Part shown: positions 1 through 8,623 of the stretch, piece after piece
Layout of the letters: every line of letters begins with the position of its first letter
How positions within the stretch are numbered: position 1 is the stretch's first letter
Origin: Pseudomonadota bacterium
GTDB taxonomy: Bacteria; Myxococcota_A; Polyangia; Polyangiales; Polyangiaceae
Assembly: GCA_023398955.1 (NCBI GenBank)
Contig: JAEWRL010000092.1
Span: forward strand, 1 to 64,000
Length of the DNA stretch: 64,000 nucleotides
Reading direction: 5' to 3'
Made by a program: the position numbers and the translations under genes
Notes under the pieces: generated by a model
What the model was told of the DNA's origin: nothing
The model's input: the letters and a program-made list of their open reading frames with translations, nothing else
The model's database searches: none

Positions 1-223
1 TCCGTGGGGGAAAGGGGGAGGTCTATCCACGGGGCCGATCAACCCACGATAGTGGCCCCCCATGCGCTCGAAAACCTCAACTCCGCCCATCCAAACCTTT
101 CATGGGGGGGAGCGCGCGAAATCTAGGTTGAACCGATCCGAGTCGGTGACACGGGGCGGCCTGCCAGCACGGCCCGTGCTAGGAGGGAGCACCTGTCTTG
201 AGAACCACCACGCATTCGTCTTG

Positions 224-1462
224 ATGTCACCTATGGCTGCCCCCACCGTCTCGACCCAAATCGGCCCCTTGCCACGGTTGGCGGAGACGGTCTTGACTTT
301 CCTGGAGAGCATCGGGAAACGCACGGAAGCAGAGCTCTACCTGAGGCTGTTTCGGCAGCTCCCGCGTGAGAGCTTCGCGATCATCGCAGCCGAGGCTTCT
401 TTGCTCGATCATGCTCTCGGGTCCATTGCGGAGCAGCTGAGATATCTCAAGGAGCTGGGGCTGAGCGCGCCGGTGGCCATCGGTTTGTGGGAGCCGGAGC
501 ACGCGCGAGCGGCGGCGCTTCGCCTGGGAGCGGCGCTTGCAGCTATTGGGCTCGAAAGCGAGGTGTTGAGCGCCCCGAGCGCGTGCGCAGCCGTTGTGCG
601 CCGGCTCATCGGAGAATCCAGGGTCCCCGTAATGGTGTTCGATGACGCGACGTTGGCCCCCGCACGCCGCTTCGAGCTGGTTCAACGGCTTGCTCTGGAC
701 CTGGAGACTCGGAAGCTGGTCTTCGTCCGTCGCCGTGGTGGCCTCGGTCCCCATGGTACGAATCGTCTCGAGCTGTCCAAGGGGCACGTCCTCCCTTGCC
801 ATCCGGCTGGGATTTCCGTCGTGAATCTCCGTACGGACTTGGCTGCGTTGCTGCAGCAGAGCGTATTGTCCGAGGACGACCGTGAGCTCCTCCTCGCGGC
901 AGCTCAAATCCTTGACGGTGCGGGCTCACTGGGGATCAGTGTCACCTCACCCCTCGCGCTGTTGCGGGAGCTCTTCACGGTCAAGGGTGCAGGGACTCTC
1001 GTAAAGGCGGGCTCAGATGTACTGCGCTTTGGCGCCTACTCGGAGCTCGACAGGCCCCGTCTGGCGGGTCTGCTCGAGTCGAGCTTTCAAGGACGGATCG
1101 TTCCGCAGTTCTTCGACCGGATGCCGCTAGCCGTCTACGTCGAGTCCGAGTACCGGGGCGCCGCCATTCTGGAGCAGTCCGACCTGGCACCTACTCTGAG
1201 CAAGTTCGCCGTCGATCCGGTCGCACAAGGGGAAGGCGTCGGACGCGATATCTGGCAGGCTATGGTCAGGGACTTTCACTCTCTGATCTGGAGAGCACGA
1301 CCGAGTAATCCGATTGTACCGTGGTACGTGACTCAATGCGATGGCATGATGCGAGCGGGTTCCTGGATAGTGTTTTGGCGGAACGTGGGCGCCGACCAGG
1401 TGCCCTTCATCGTTCGCGAGCTCAGCGGGCGATCGATCGATATCGTAAGGGCGACGGACTAG
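224..1462 (+). CDS. N-acetylglutamate synthase-type protein (degenerate amino-acid-kinase fold plus NAT domain)
   Basis: Probable N-acetylglutamate synthase, which makes N-acetylglutamate from acetyl-CoA and glutamate in the first step of arginine biosynthesis. The C-terminal third is the vertebrate/Xanthomonas-like NAT domain (PF04768): the run LSKFAVDPVAQGEGVGRDIW is the acetyl-CoA-binding signature and is followed by a WRARPSNPIVPWY block. The N-terminal two thirds resemble the amino-acid-kinase fold of fused acetylglutamate kinase/synthases, but I see no glycine-rich or lysine motifs of an active kinase, so it may act only as a scaffold. The frame is open from position 62; I chose the ATG at 224 (next ATG 233) because the upstream residues look non-coding. 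A strong AGGAGGG lies at 181-187 but is far from any in-frame start, so the start is uncertain. No other arginine gene is nearby. Confidence 0.8.
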   Translation: MSPMAAPTVSTQIGPLPRLAETVLTFLESIGKRTEAELYLRLFRQLPRESFAIIAAEASLLDHALGSIAEQLRYLKELGLSAPVAIGLWEPEHARAAALRLGAALAAIGLESEVLSAPSACAAVVRRLIGESRVPVMVFDDATLAPARRFELVQRLALDLETRKLVFVRRRGGLGPHGTNRLELSKGHVLPCHPAGISVVNLRTDLAALLQQSVLSEDDRELLLAAAQILDGAGSLGISVTSPLALLRELFTVKGAGTLVKAGSDVLRFGAYSELDRPRLAGLLESSFQGRIVPQFFDRMPLAVYVESEYRGAAILEQSDLAPTLSKFAVDPVAQGEGVGRDIWQAMVRDFHSLIWRARPSNPIVPWYVTQCDGMMRAGSWIVFWRNVGADQVPFIVRELSGRSIDIVRATD

Positions 1463-1483
1463 GAAGGAAGGCCGGCTCACACA

Positions 1484-1825
1484 ATGCTGTACGTGTTACT
1501 GATCGCCGTGGGCGTCCTCGCGCTGGTGGTGTACGTCTATTTCATCATGTTGGAGGTGCCGGGCGCTGCGGAGGAGCGACTGGGTGTTCCGGAGCGGCCC
1601 CAAGTGGACCTCGGGGTATGGATGACCGACGATTCGAGCGATGAGGCAGTTTCAGCCGGGGTTCGCGGTCTGCGCCGTGAGCGGCGTTGGCTCCGAGGCG
1701 AAGTCCCTGGGATCTTTGGCGGCGGCACCCTGGTGGAACAAGTCCGGTACCGAGATGCTTCGACGGGCGAAATCGTGCGCGTGGAGCCTGAGCGAGTGCG
1801 CCGCTTGAAGCGCCAGCGCACTTAG
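1484..1825 (+). CDS. Small single-pass membrane protein, unknown function
   Basis: A 113-residue protein with one hydrophobic segment at about residues 3-22 and a hydrophilic, Arg/Glu-rich cytoplasmic-type tail. It begins at an ATG 21 bases after the stop of the acetyltransferase gene, preceded by a GGAAGGAAGG stretch that is a good ribosome site, so the two are probably cotranscribed. The tail contains a TLVEQVRYRDASTGEIVRVE stretch that could be a small beta fold. I do not recognise a family. It is convergent with cdsA, with a 35-base gap that shows no clear terminator. Confidence 0.65.
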   Translation: MLYVLLIAVGVLALVVYVYFIMLEVPGAAEERLGVPERPQVDLGVWMTDDSSDEAVSAGVRGLRRERRWLRGEVPGIFGGGTLVEQVRYRDASTGEIVRVEPERVRRLKRQRT

Positions 1826-1860
1826 AAATCAGGGAGGCTGTCTGAACAATGATGGCGGCG

Positions 1861-2676
1861 TCACACAGGGCTCCAGAAGAGGACATAGAGGTAGACAATC
1901 GGCGCAACCAAGAGCAGCGCATCAATGCGGTCCAAGATGCCGCCGTGTCCCGGAATGATGCTTCCGCTGTCCTTGATTCCCGTTGATCGCTTGAGGAGTG
2001 ACTCGGCCAAATCGCCAAGCTGCCCCGCAGCCCCTGCTATAATGGCGAGGAGCACAGAGTGGTGCAGGGGCACGGTGTGAAGGTACGTCGAACCAATGAC
2101 GACGCCTCCGAGCCCTGCACCTACCATTGCTCCCACCAATCCAGCCACAGTCTTCTTTGGGCTGACAGCCGGATAGAGCTTGCGCTTACCAAGGAACCGG
2201 CCGAAGAAGTAACCTCCGGTGTCTCCGAGCCAGGCGAATGCCAGGGCGAGCAGCACGAAACCGGGGCCCGCATCCCGCCTCAGCAAGGCGAGCGTGGTCA
2301 GCAGGGCACCGACGTACAACGGGCCGGCAACACCCGCCATTAGCCTGAGTCCCGCTGAGTGCAGGTCGCCCAGACGCCAGAGCGGCAGCAGGACGCCCGT
2401 CATGGTGATCACGAGCAGCAGACCGGTGAGCCAACGGGCGTCATGTCCTTGCCAGTACAGGACAGCTGAGGTGGACGCAGTGGTGAGTATCCCCAGAGAC
2501 TGCGCGACTCGGTCCCGCGGATGCGTCATCCCGAACAGCTCCGCTGCCCCGGTACAGCACGCAGCAAGGACGAGCAGGTACCAACCCCAGTGGGGGGCCG
2601 AAAACAGCAGCCAGAGCAGGACTGGAAGTGCTACTACGGCGGTGGCGACGCGAATGGCGAGGTTGTTCTTCAGCAC
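1861..2676 (-). CDS. cdsA: Phosphatidate cytidylyltransferase
   Basis: Integral membrane enzyme that makes CDP-diacylglycerol from phosphatidic acid and CTP, the branch point for phosphatidylethanolamine and phosphatidylglycerol synthesis. The 271-residue length and about eight hydrophobic segments fit the family. The C-terminal CDP-transferase signature is complete: LLKRSTGIKDSGSIIPGHGG followed by ILDRID, with the conserved K-D, H-G-G and D-R-x-D residues. The start is GTG at 2676. The gene is divergent from the large anchored protein at 2787, so the 110-base gap must hold promoters for both. Unlike many bacteria, no uppS, dxr or rseP homologue flanks it. Confidence 0.95.
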   Translation of the reverse strand: MLKNNLAIRVATAVVALPVLLWLLFSAPHWGWYLLVLAACCTGAAELFGMTHPRDRVAQSLGILTTASTSAVLYWQGHDARWLTGLLLVITMTGVLLPLWRLGDLHSAGLRLMAGVAGPLYVGALLTTLALLRRDAGPGFVLLALAFAWLGDTGGYFFGRFLGKRKLYPAVSPKKTVAGLVGAMVGAGLGGVVIGSTYLHTVPLHHSVLLAIIAGAAGQLGDLAESLLKRSTGIKDSGSIIPGHGGILDRIDALLLVAPIVYLYVLFWSPV

Positions 2677-2786
2677 TCCGACTGGTCGTTATCAGGGTGA
2701 GGCGCTGCTCACAAGCGCTCCGGCAATGCTGTCACAACTCATTCTCGGGTTACGGCCAGTTGGCCTATGAAGGGGGTGCACTTCGC

Positions 2787-5366
2787 ATGAGGAGTCTGAG
2801 GCGCCACCTGCGCAGGCGACGACTGGTCCTGGCCATCGTTGGTCTGACTTCCTTGGGTTGGCACACCGCCAGGACTCGGCCGGGAGAGCATACGGAAGCT
2901 GGCATTGCGGAGATGCTTGGCCGTGCCACTGGCGCAGGGGTCGACGCGGAGCACCTATTCTGGGAGCCGAGCAAGGGCGTGCTCGCTGACCTGTGGAAGG
3001 GGCGCGCATTGCTTTTCGTGGGCACCCCCCCGCACCAAGAGGTGCGCGACGTGTATCGCGCTTGGATCCGCCTCGCACCCTCGGGGCGTCCGCTCTCCGT
3101 GGTCGCGACACGGAACCTGACCGAGACTCCACTGGGTGATGATGCCGGCTTGATTCTGCGCGGGTCCCATGCTGCCTACGCGACCGCTGCCTTCGGCAGG
3201 GTTCACTCCGTGAGCTTGCTCGACCTGCGTGGGATTTCCCGAGCGCACTTACCCCAGGGAGCGTTGTCGCGCCTCCGGGCCCGCATTACGGCGTTACAGG
3301 AGCAAGGCTCGGCAGACGGTATAGGGCGCGTGGACCTCGTCTTGCGCCTGCCAGCGCGAGGCGTGCGGCTTCGGCTTGGCGATGCGAGCTTGTCGGTTGC
3401 TCCGTCCGGAACGGAACAGCCATTCACTTACGAGCTGGAGACGGGGCGCCTTCGGCTCCCGGACGCGCTTCGGTCCCCGCCCCTGGCCAAAGCCGTGCCG
3501 CAGATGTATGGGGGAAAGCCCTCTCTGCTGTGGGCTGTGGATACCGTGCGGGCCGAGGTTGGACCAGAGCCGATCGCGTGGTTGGAGCAGAAGGTGTTTG
3601 CCACGCGCGACGTTCTTCGCCGTACCGCCTACACCCTGTTTGGCAGTGGGCGTGACGCTGCCGGGGTCGCAGACTTGAGCAGGCGAGGTCTTCCGACTGG
3701 TGATGCGCCCCAAGTGCAAGATGGGGAGCCCTCCTGGCCGCCAGCTCGCATACCAAGCCTGTGGCGGACGAGCGAGCCCGGGGAAGGGGGGTGGAGGGCC
3801 GTTGAGCATTCTTTTCTCGCAAAGCCTCCCAGTCATCCCGGCGCTCCCGACCCGCCGCCATACTTCTTCGAAACGTACATCCGCCCCGACCCGAGGCGTC
3901 CCTATTCGAAGCTTTGGCTCATCGCCATGGATATGCGTCAGCTCGAGCTCGGAATGCAGGCGGGCTATGAGGACCCCAAGCCGCTCACCGGCCCCCCTGG
4001 TGATGGGCGGCTCCCTGACGATCCACGGCTCCAGAGCCGCGTGGTTGCCACATTCAACGGGGCCTTCAAGACGACCCATGGCGAGTACGGCATGATGGTC
4101 GACAGGCGTGTTCTCCTGCCGCCTGCGGAGGGGGCCGCTACCGTGATCATCACTCAGGACCAGCGCACTGGCGTGGGCACGTGGCCGCGCACCAAGGCTA
4201 TTCCGGACGATGTCCTCTCGTTCCGCCAGAACCTCGACCCGCTGGTGGCCGACGGTGTTGCGAATCCGTCCGGGCGACGTGTCTGGGGCTGGCAGATCGC
4301 GGGAGAGAGCGTGCTGACACAGCGCACGGCCTTGTGCGCGACGCCGGGGGGGCACCTCGTGTATGCGTGGGGTGAAGAGATAGACGGACCTACTCTCGCT
4401 CGGGGCTTGCGTCAGGCCGGCTGCGCGTATGCCATGCACCTGGACATGAACCCGGGTCATTGCGCTTTCGTGTACACGCGCGTCATCAACCCTGTGCGCG
4501 AGGAATACAAGCTGAAGCTCGCGAAGGCCGCGATGCAGAGCAATCCGGCTCGTTACGTGCGCTGGTCGACGAAGGACTTCTTCTACGCGGCTCTGCGGGA
4601 GCCGTTTCCCCCTACACCGCGCGGAATGCGCTGGCAGCTCGATGGTGGTACCCAGCCCCCGCCTGCCTGGCTTCCCGGCATATTTCGGGCGACGAAGAAG
4701 GTCGCCTCCCTAGAGATCGAGCTCCTCGCTGTCGATCGCGGGAGGGTGGACTGGCGTCTCGTCGCGGGGCGTCGAGAACCAACGCTGCTGAACGCCGCTC
4801 CGATGCAGGTAGAGCTGCCCGCGCACGAGGCCTCCCGCGTGTTGGGGGCAATCAGTCTGGGGCATACGACTGGCGCGACGCGCTACGGGATAGCGTTCCA
4901 GGGATTGGAGTCGCTGCCATTGCGAGAAGACTCCGCGACGCTGCTCGTAACGCGTGATGAGTCTCCACGCCTGCTGCGCACGACCGAGGCCTTCGAGCTG
5001 CAATCCAATTCCGACGTCGTGCAACTCCCCTGGTTGGCGGAGGGGGGGCAGATGTTGCCCTCAGCCCGCGAGCATGGAGCGCGTCGCCTCCGCGGCGCGT
5101 TGTGCGTCACCCCAAACGAGCGGATTCTGGTGGCTCGGACGGTTCACGACACGAGCGCACCGCTAGTGACCCTGCTGCTCGAAGCCGGCTGCTCCGAGGT
5201 CGTCGAACTGGACCGGGGCTCGCACCACCCGGCGCTCCTTCACCGTGCTGGCATGGGAGAGCCACCGAAGCTCTCCTACGGCCCGACGGTTCTCTACTTG
5301 CTCGCGCGTCATCCCGAGCCCCGGGCGTTCGTCTGGAAGCCCGAGGCTCCGTCGGGAGATGGGTGA
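2787..5366 (+). CDS. Large membrane-anchored or secreted protein, possible phosphodiester glycosidase-like (NAGPA) region
   Basis: An 859-residue protein starting at the ATG at 2787, with a GGGGG ribosome site about 12 bases upstream. The frame is open further upstream, but that part overlaps the cdsA start and reads like non-coding sequence. The N-terminus is Arg-rich followed by a short hydrophobic stretch (LVLAIVGLTSLGW), so it is either a signal peptide or an anchor. The central part (about residues 390-570) contains VVATFNGAFKTTHGEYGMMV, then a WGWQIAGES block and HLDMNPGHCAFVY. These are reminiscent of the F-N-G-x-F and L-D-x-G-x-S positions of phosphodiester glycosidase (PF09992), but divergent. 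The flanking regions are unassigned. The role is unknown; a cell-envelope glycan function is only a guess. Confidence 0.6.
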   Translation: MRSLRRHLRRRRLVLAIVGLTSLGWHTARTRPGEHTEAGIAEMLGRATGAGVDAEHLFWEPSKGVLADLWKGRALLFVGTPPHQEVRDVYRAWIRLAPSGRPLSVVATRNLTETPLGDDAGLILRGSHAAYATAAFGRVHSVSLLDLRGISRAHLPQGALSRLRARITALQEQGSADGIGRVDLVLRLPARGVRLRLGDASLSVAPSGTEQPFTYELETGRLRLPDALRSPPLAKAVPQMYGGKPSLLWAVDTVRAEVGPEPIAWLEQKVFATRDVLRRTAYTLFGSGRDAAGVADLSRRGLPTGDAPQVQDGEPSWPPARIPSLWRTSEPGEGGWRAVEHSFLAKPPSHPGAPDPPPYFFETYIRPDPRRPYSKLWLIAMDMRQLELGMQAGYEDPKPLTGPPGDGRLPDDPRLQSRVVATFNGAFKTTHGEYGMMVDRRVLLPPAEGAATVIITQDQRTGVGTWPRTKAIPDDVLSFRQNLDPLVADGVANPSGRRVWGWQIAGESVLTQRTALCATPGGHLVYAWGEEIDGPTLARGLRQAGCAYAMHLDMNPGHCAFVYTRVINPVREEYKLKLAKAAMQSNPARYVRWSTKDFFYAALREPFPPTPRGMRWQLDGGTQPPPAWLPGIFRATKKVASLEIELLAVDRGRVDWRLVAGRREPTLLNAAPMQVELPAHEASRVLGAISLGHTTGATRYGIAFQGLESLPLREDSATLLVTRDESPRLLRTTEAFELQSNSDVVQLPWLAEGGQMLPSAREHGARRLRGALCVTPNERILVARTVHDTSAPLVTLLLEAGCSEVVELDRGSHHPALLHRAGMGEPPKLSYGPTVLYLLARHPEPRAFVWKPEAPSGDG

Positions 5367-5412
5367 AACCTGGGGGGAGGGCGCGTATCGCCAGCCGACG
5401 CCCCGGCGCGTA

Positions 5413-6246
5413 TCAGGGGGCGATCGACGCCATGAGACCGCGTAGGCGCTTCATGGCTCGGGAGTGGAGCTGAGAAATCCGGGGCTCGCTTACGCCTAGC
5501 TGTCGGCCCAGGTCCTTGAATTTTACGCCCTTGAAGTAGTGCATCGACACGATGTGCCGCTCGCGACCGGGCAACAGCTCCACAGCTCGCGTGAGGGACT
5601 CACTGGTGAGTTTGGCGTCCAGGATCGACTCACTGTTGGCGGCATCTCCCGAGGCGAGGCAGCGGCCCTGCTCCCAGCTGCTAACGTCATCGAACCGAAC
5701 CACGGAAGGTGCACTGCCGTCGTCCTTTTCATTGGCGTTGGCGCGGGCACGCCGCGGGAGCCAGTCCTGGGCGCGGAGCTCATCGAGGATTGCACCGCGG
5801 ATGCGGACTCGTACATACCAGTCGAAGCTCTCGCTCTGTTCGCCACCCTGCTTGCGGATCGCGTCCCAAAGGCCGCTCATACCCGCGGCAAGCAGGTCGT
5901 CGCGTAGCACGTTCCGTGGTAGTCGGCGCTGGAAGCCACCGACGATCTGCCGCACGAGGGGGGTGTAACGGCGCAAGAGATCGGCTGCGAGCGCTTGTTC
6001 TGGTTCGCTCGCCCGTGGAGCCCGCCTCACCGAGGTGGTAGCAGGGGAGTGCTTCACCGCGACGCGCCGTTCGGTGGGGGCCTTGCCTCGGTGACGTCGC
6101 GCTGGCCGCGGTACCAGGGAGGGTCTCGGCAGAACTGAAACCCTGTCGCTTCGGCTTACATCTTCAACTGGTGGAAGTGACCAACTGGCGAAGTCTTCGA
6201 AAGCATCTGGGGGAAAACTGGGAACGGGTGGGGGTCGCAGGTCCAT
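5413..6246 (-). CDS. RNA polymerase sigma factor, FliA/WhiG (sigma-28) type
   Basis: A 277-residue alternative sigma factor of group 3. After an unusual 85-residue Pro/Arg-rich N-terminal extension come region 2 (LLRRYTPLVRQIVGGFQRRL, then DDLLAAGMSGLWDAI and FDWYVRVRIRGAILDELR) and the FliA-type QDWLPRRAR. The sequence continues through a short region 3 to a complete region 4 helix-turn-helix (FKDLGRQLGVSEPRISQLHS). The start ATG at 6246 has an AAGGAGAG ribosome site seven bases upstream. There is no anti-sigma gene or flagellar gene beside it. It sits upstream of the pil cluster on the opposite strand, so any link with motility is inference from position. Confidence 0.9.
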   Translation of the reverse strand: MDLRPPPVPSFPPDAFEDFASWSLPPVEDVSRSDRVSVLPRPSLVPRPARRHRGKAPTERRVAVKHSPATTSVRRAPRASEPEQALAADLLRRYTPLVRQIVGGFQRRLPRNVLRDDLLAAGMSGLWDAIRKQGGEQSESFDWYVRVRIRGAILDELRAQDWLPRRARANANEKDDGSAPSVVRFDDVSSWEQGRCLASGDAANSESILDAKLTSESLTRAVELLPGRERHIVSMHYFKGVKFKDLGRQLGVSEPRISQLHSRAMKRLRGLMASIAP

Positions 6247-6896
6247 CTCGCCTCTCCTTGCGTGGCTGGGGGCTGTGCAGGAGGCGTGCCACGGCCCAAA
6301 TCACGCGCTCCCGTGCCCCATAACGAAACAGCGGTTGCTGCCCGGAGGTCGTCGATGACTCAGGGAAGAGTGTCGGCCTCTCGGCTCTACGCCGCGATGG
6401 GTTGGGTCGTGGCGTGGAGGTCCGGCGATTGCGCCTGGGATCTTCGAGAGTTGCGGGGCAGCTGCTCAGCTGACCATGTATGGGCTGCGGCGCGGGTATC
6501 GCGCGACCCGGGCAACGCCTCGAACTGGGAAACCCCCATCTATTCCTCGCGATTACGCGAGCTTAGATGATGGGTCCTGTGCGACCCTGGCTGGGCGAGC
6601 GATGTGGACGCTCTACGTCGCCTCCCGTTGGGAAGGCGGAAGCTCACGTGTCATCGCGTCGACGGGCGTCAGGCAATTGCCAGCCTTACACCTCCCATTA
6701 CGGGAACCGAAAGCACGACCTTTAGCCCCCCAACCGCCAGCCGTTCACGACGCTCCTGAGAGTTCGCCGTCCTTCTCTTTGGACCAGCTGGCCGGGTACG
6801 GCCGCCCACGCCCCATCCCACCGTTTTTTTGCCGCATTGTAGCGGCGAGTGCGACAGTGGCGGAGCGGACTCTGCTCCGCGCGACCACGAGGAAAG
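6247..6896. other. 650-base non-coding region between sigma factor and pilM
   Basis: Divergent intergenic region carrying the promoters of the sigma gene (minus) and the pil operon (plus). Open frames in it have no ribosome sites, family motifs or convincing codon bias. It contains a perfect 10-base palindrome GGCAATTGCC at 6672-6681, a T-run at 6824-6830 and a hairpin just upstream of pilM (6860-6880). I searched by eye for a c-di-GMP-I riboswitch core, which precedes pil genes in some related bacteria, and did not find one. Confidence 0.5.
6860..6880 (+). promoter_or_regulatory. Inverted repeat in the pilM leader
   Basis: A perfect 7-base stem GCGGAGC (6860-6866) pairs with GCTCCGC (6874-6880) around a 7-base loop, ending 16 bases before the pilM ATG and 9 bases before its GAGGAAAG ribosome site. 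It could act as a leader hairpin controlling translation or as a protein-binding operator; the sequence alone cannot say which. Confidence 0.35.
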
Positions 6897-7967
6897 ATGG
6901 GCGAAGGAAAAAACCTGGTCGGAGTCGATATCGGCTCGAGCTCGATCAAGGTCTGCCAGGTGAAGGAGAGCCGGCGAGGGCACCAACTCGTCCGGTTCGG
7001 TTACTCACCTTTGCCGCCCCAAACGATCGTGGACGGGCAAGTCATGGACGCGGGTGCTGTCGTTGAGACCCTGGCTCGACTCATGAAGGAGACGCAGGTC
7101 CGGCAGCGTGAGGTCGCGCTCAGCGTCTCCGGCCAAACGGTGATCATTCGCAAGATCACCGTTCCAATGATGACTGCGGCCGAGCTCCACGAGCAAATCC
7201 AGTGGGAGGCGGAGCAGCACATCCCATTCGACATCAAGGACGTGCAGGTCGATTACCAGGTCTTGCGCCGGCGCCCGGATGCCAGCCAGATGGACCTGCT
7301 GCTGGTCGCAGCCAAACGCGACCAGATCGACGATTACGCACAATTGGCGCGTGATGCCAAGCTGAGGCCCATCGTCTGCGACATCGACGCGTTCACGATT
7401 CAGAATATTTACGAGTTCAGTCGCGGTCTCCCCCAGGACCGAACGATTGCGCTGTTGAACGTGGGCGCTGGCCTCTGCTCCTTGAACGTGGTCTCCGGCG
7501 GGGTAAGCGCGTTTACCCGGGAAATCGCCACTGGTGGTAACAGCATCACCGAAGAGATTCAGAAGCAGCTCGGCCTGCCCTTTGAACAGGCAGAAGTGTA
7601 CAAATGCGGTGGTCTTGCAGAACCAGGACAGGACCCGGGAATCGTGCCGCAGCAGGTCGTTGGCATCATCGGCTCTGCCTGTGAGTCGATCGCCGCGGAA
7701 ATCCAGCGGAGTCTCGATTTCTTCATGGCTACAAGCGGAGAAGGCGAGATATCGCGGATCTATCTGACCGGTGGTACTGCGAACTTACATGCACTAAACA
7801 CTGCAATCGAGCGGCGCGCTCGGATTGGCGTGGAGGTCTGGAACCCCACGGAACGATTCACGGTGGATACGAAGCACGTGAATCCAGCCCTGTTGGCGGC
7901 GCGGGCTCCACAACTCGCGGTAGCGCTGGGTCTCTGTCTGCGTAAGGAGAGGGAGGAACGGTCGTGA
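6897..7967 (+). CDS. pilM: Type IV pilus assembly ATPase-fold protein PilM
   Basis: A 356-residue actin-like cytoplasmic protein of the type IV pilus alignment complex, which binds the N-terminal tail of PilN and links it to the motor. The actin-like phosphate-1 motif VGVDIGSSSIKVCQV is at residues 8-22. A second nucleotide-binding block, IYLTGGTANLHALN, lies near residue 290. The ATG at 6897 has a GAGGAAAG ribosome site. It is the first gene of pilMNOPQ and overlaps pilN by four bases (GTGA). Confidence 0.97.
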   Translation: MGEGKNLVGVDIGSSSIKVCQVKESRRGHQLVRFGYSPLPPQTIVDGQVMDAGAVVETLARLMKETQVRQREVALSVSGQTVIIRKITVPMMTAAELHEQIQWEAEQHIPFDIKDVQVDYQVLRRRPDASQMDLLLVAAKRDQIDDYAQLARDAKLRPIVCDIDAFTIQNIYEFSRGLPQDRTIALLNVGAGLCSLNVVSGGVSAFTREIATGGNSITEEIQKQLGLPFEQAEVYKCGGLAEPGQDPGIVPQQVVGIIGSACESIAAEIQRSLDFFMATSGEGEISRIYLTGGTANLHALNTAIERRARIGVEVWNPTERFTVDTKHVNPALLAARAPQLAVALGLCLRKEREERS

Positions 7968-8599
7968 TCCGAGTCAATCTGCTGCCCCAGAAGCGGCGCG
8001 TCGAGCGTACTGAGGGTAGCCAGCTCTGGCTCGTCGTCGTCATGCTCGTCATTCTTGTGGAGGTCGCGGGCTTCGTGGTGCTCCACGCCATGAAGACCGA
8101 GGAGCTGAAGGCTCAGAATGATAGAAACTCGGAGCTGTCGAATCAGATTGTGCAGTCGAAGAAGGCAGTCGCGAATCACGGCGAAATACGGGAGCAGCTG
8201 GCGGAGCTGAGAAAGCTGGAGGAGGCCATCAGTTCCCTGGAGACCGCTCGCACGGGTCCTAGTGCGATGATGCTCGAGTTGGCTCGGCTCCTCACACCTG
8301 GGCGTGGGCCGACGATCTCTCCCGAGCGCCTGGACGAACTGCGGCGCCAGAATCCCCTTGCGGTTTACAATCAGAATTGGGACGCTCGCCGCTTGTGGCT
8401 GACCTCCTTCGAGGAGAAGGGGCGCTCCGTCGAACTGGCGGGCGTAGCCCGGGATGGGGAGGACGTCAGTGAGCTCGCGCGCCGCATGAGTTTATCTGCC
8501 TATTTCTACGACGTGGCCTTGCTGCCCGGCGGCAAGGAGCGAGGCGCGGGTGGGCTGCCCTTGGTCAGGTTCCAGCTCAGGGCCAAGGTTCGATACTAG
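7964..8599 (+). CDS. pilN: Type IV pilus inner-membrane assembly protein PilN
   Basis: Bitopic inner-membrane protein of the pilus alignment complex. The extreme N-terminus MIRVNLLPQKRR carries the conserved N-L-L-P motif that docks into PilM. One transmembrane segment follows at about residues 22-42, then a coiled coil (about 45-95) and a periplasmic ferredoxin-like domain. At 211 residues it is normal length. The start is GTG at 7964, overlapping the pilM stop, with GGGAGGAAC upstream inside pilM, so translation is probably coupled. Confidence 0.95.
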   Translation: MIRVNLLPQKRRVERTEGSQLWLVVVMLVILVEVAGFVVLHAMKTEELKAQNDRNSELSNQIVQSKKAVANHGEIREQLAELRKLEEAISSLETARTGPSAMMLELARLLTPGRGPTISPERLDELRRQNPLAVYNQNWDARRLWLTSFEEKGRSVELAGVARDGEDVSELARRMSLSAYFYDVALLPGGKERGAGGLPLVRFQLRAKVRY

Positions 8600-8623
8600 C
8601 TCATCGCCGCTACGAGGACGCTG

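Noticed and set aside
3294..4460. Long open frame (388 codons) on the minus strand
   Set aside because: Lies wholly inside the plus-strand 2787-5366 gene; Arg/His/Pro-rich translation with no motif, as expected from high-GC shadow frames.
6660..6760. Possible c-di-GMP-I riboswitch before pilM
   Set aside because: Checked both strands for the conserved core around the ligand pocket and tetraloop-receptor; it is not there.
6790..6830. Terminator from GGCCG/CGGCC hairpin plus T-run before pilM
   Set aside because: The T-run is about 20 bases away from the hairpin and no gene ends there on that strand.
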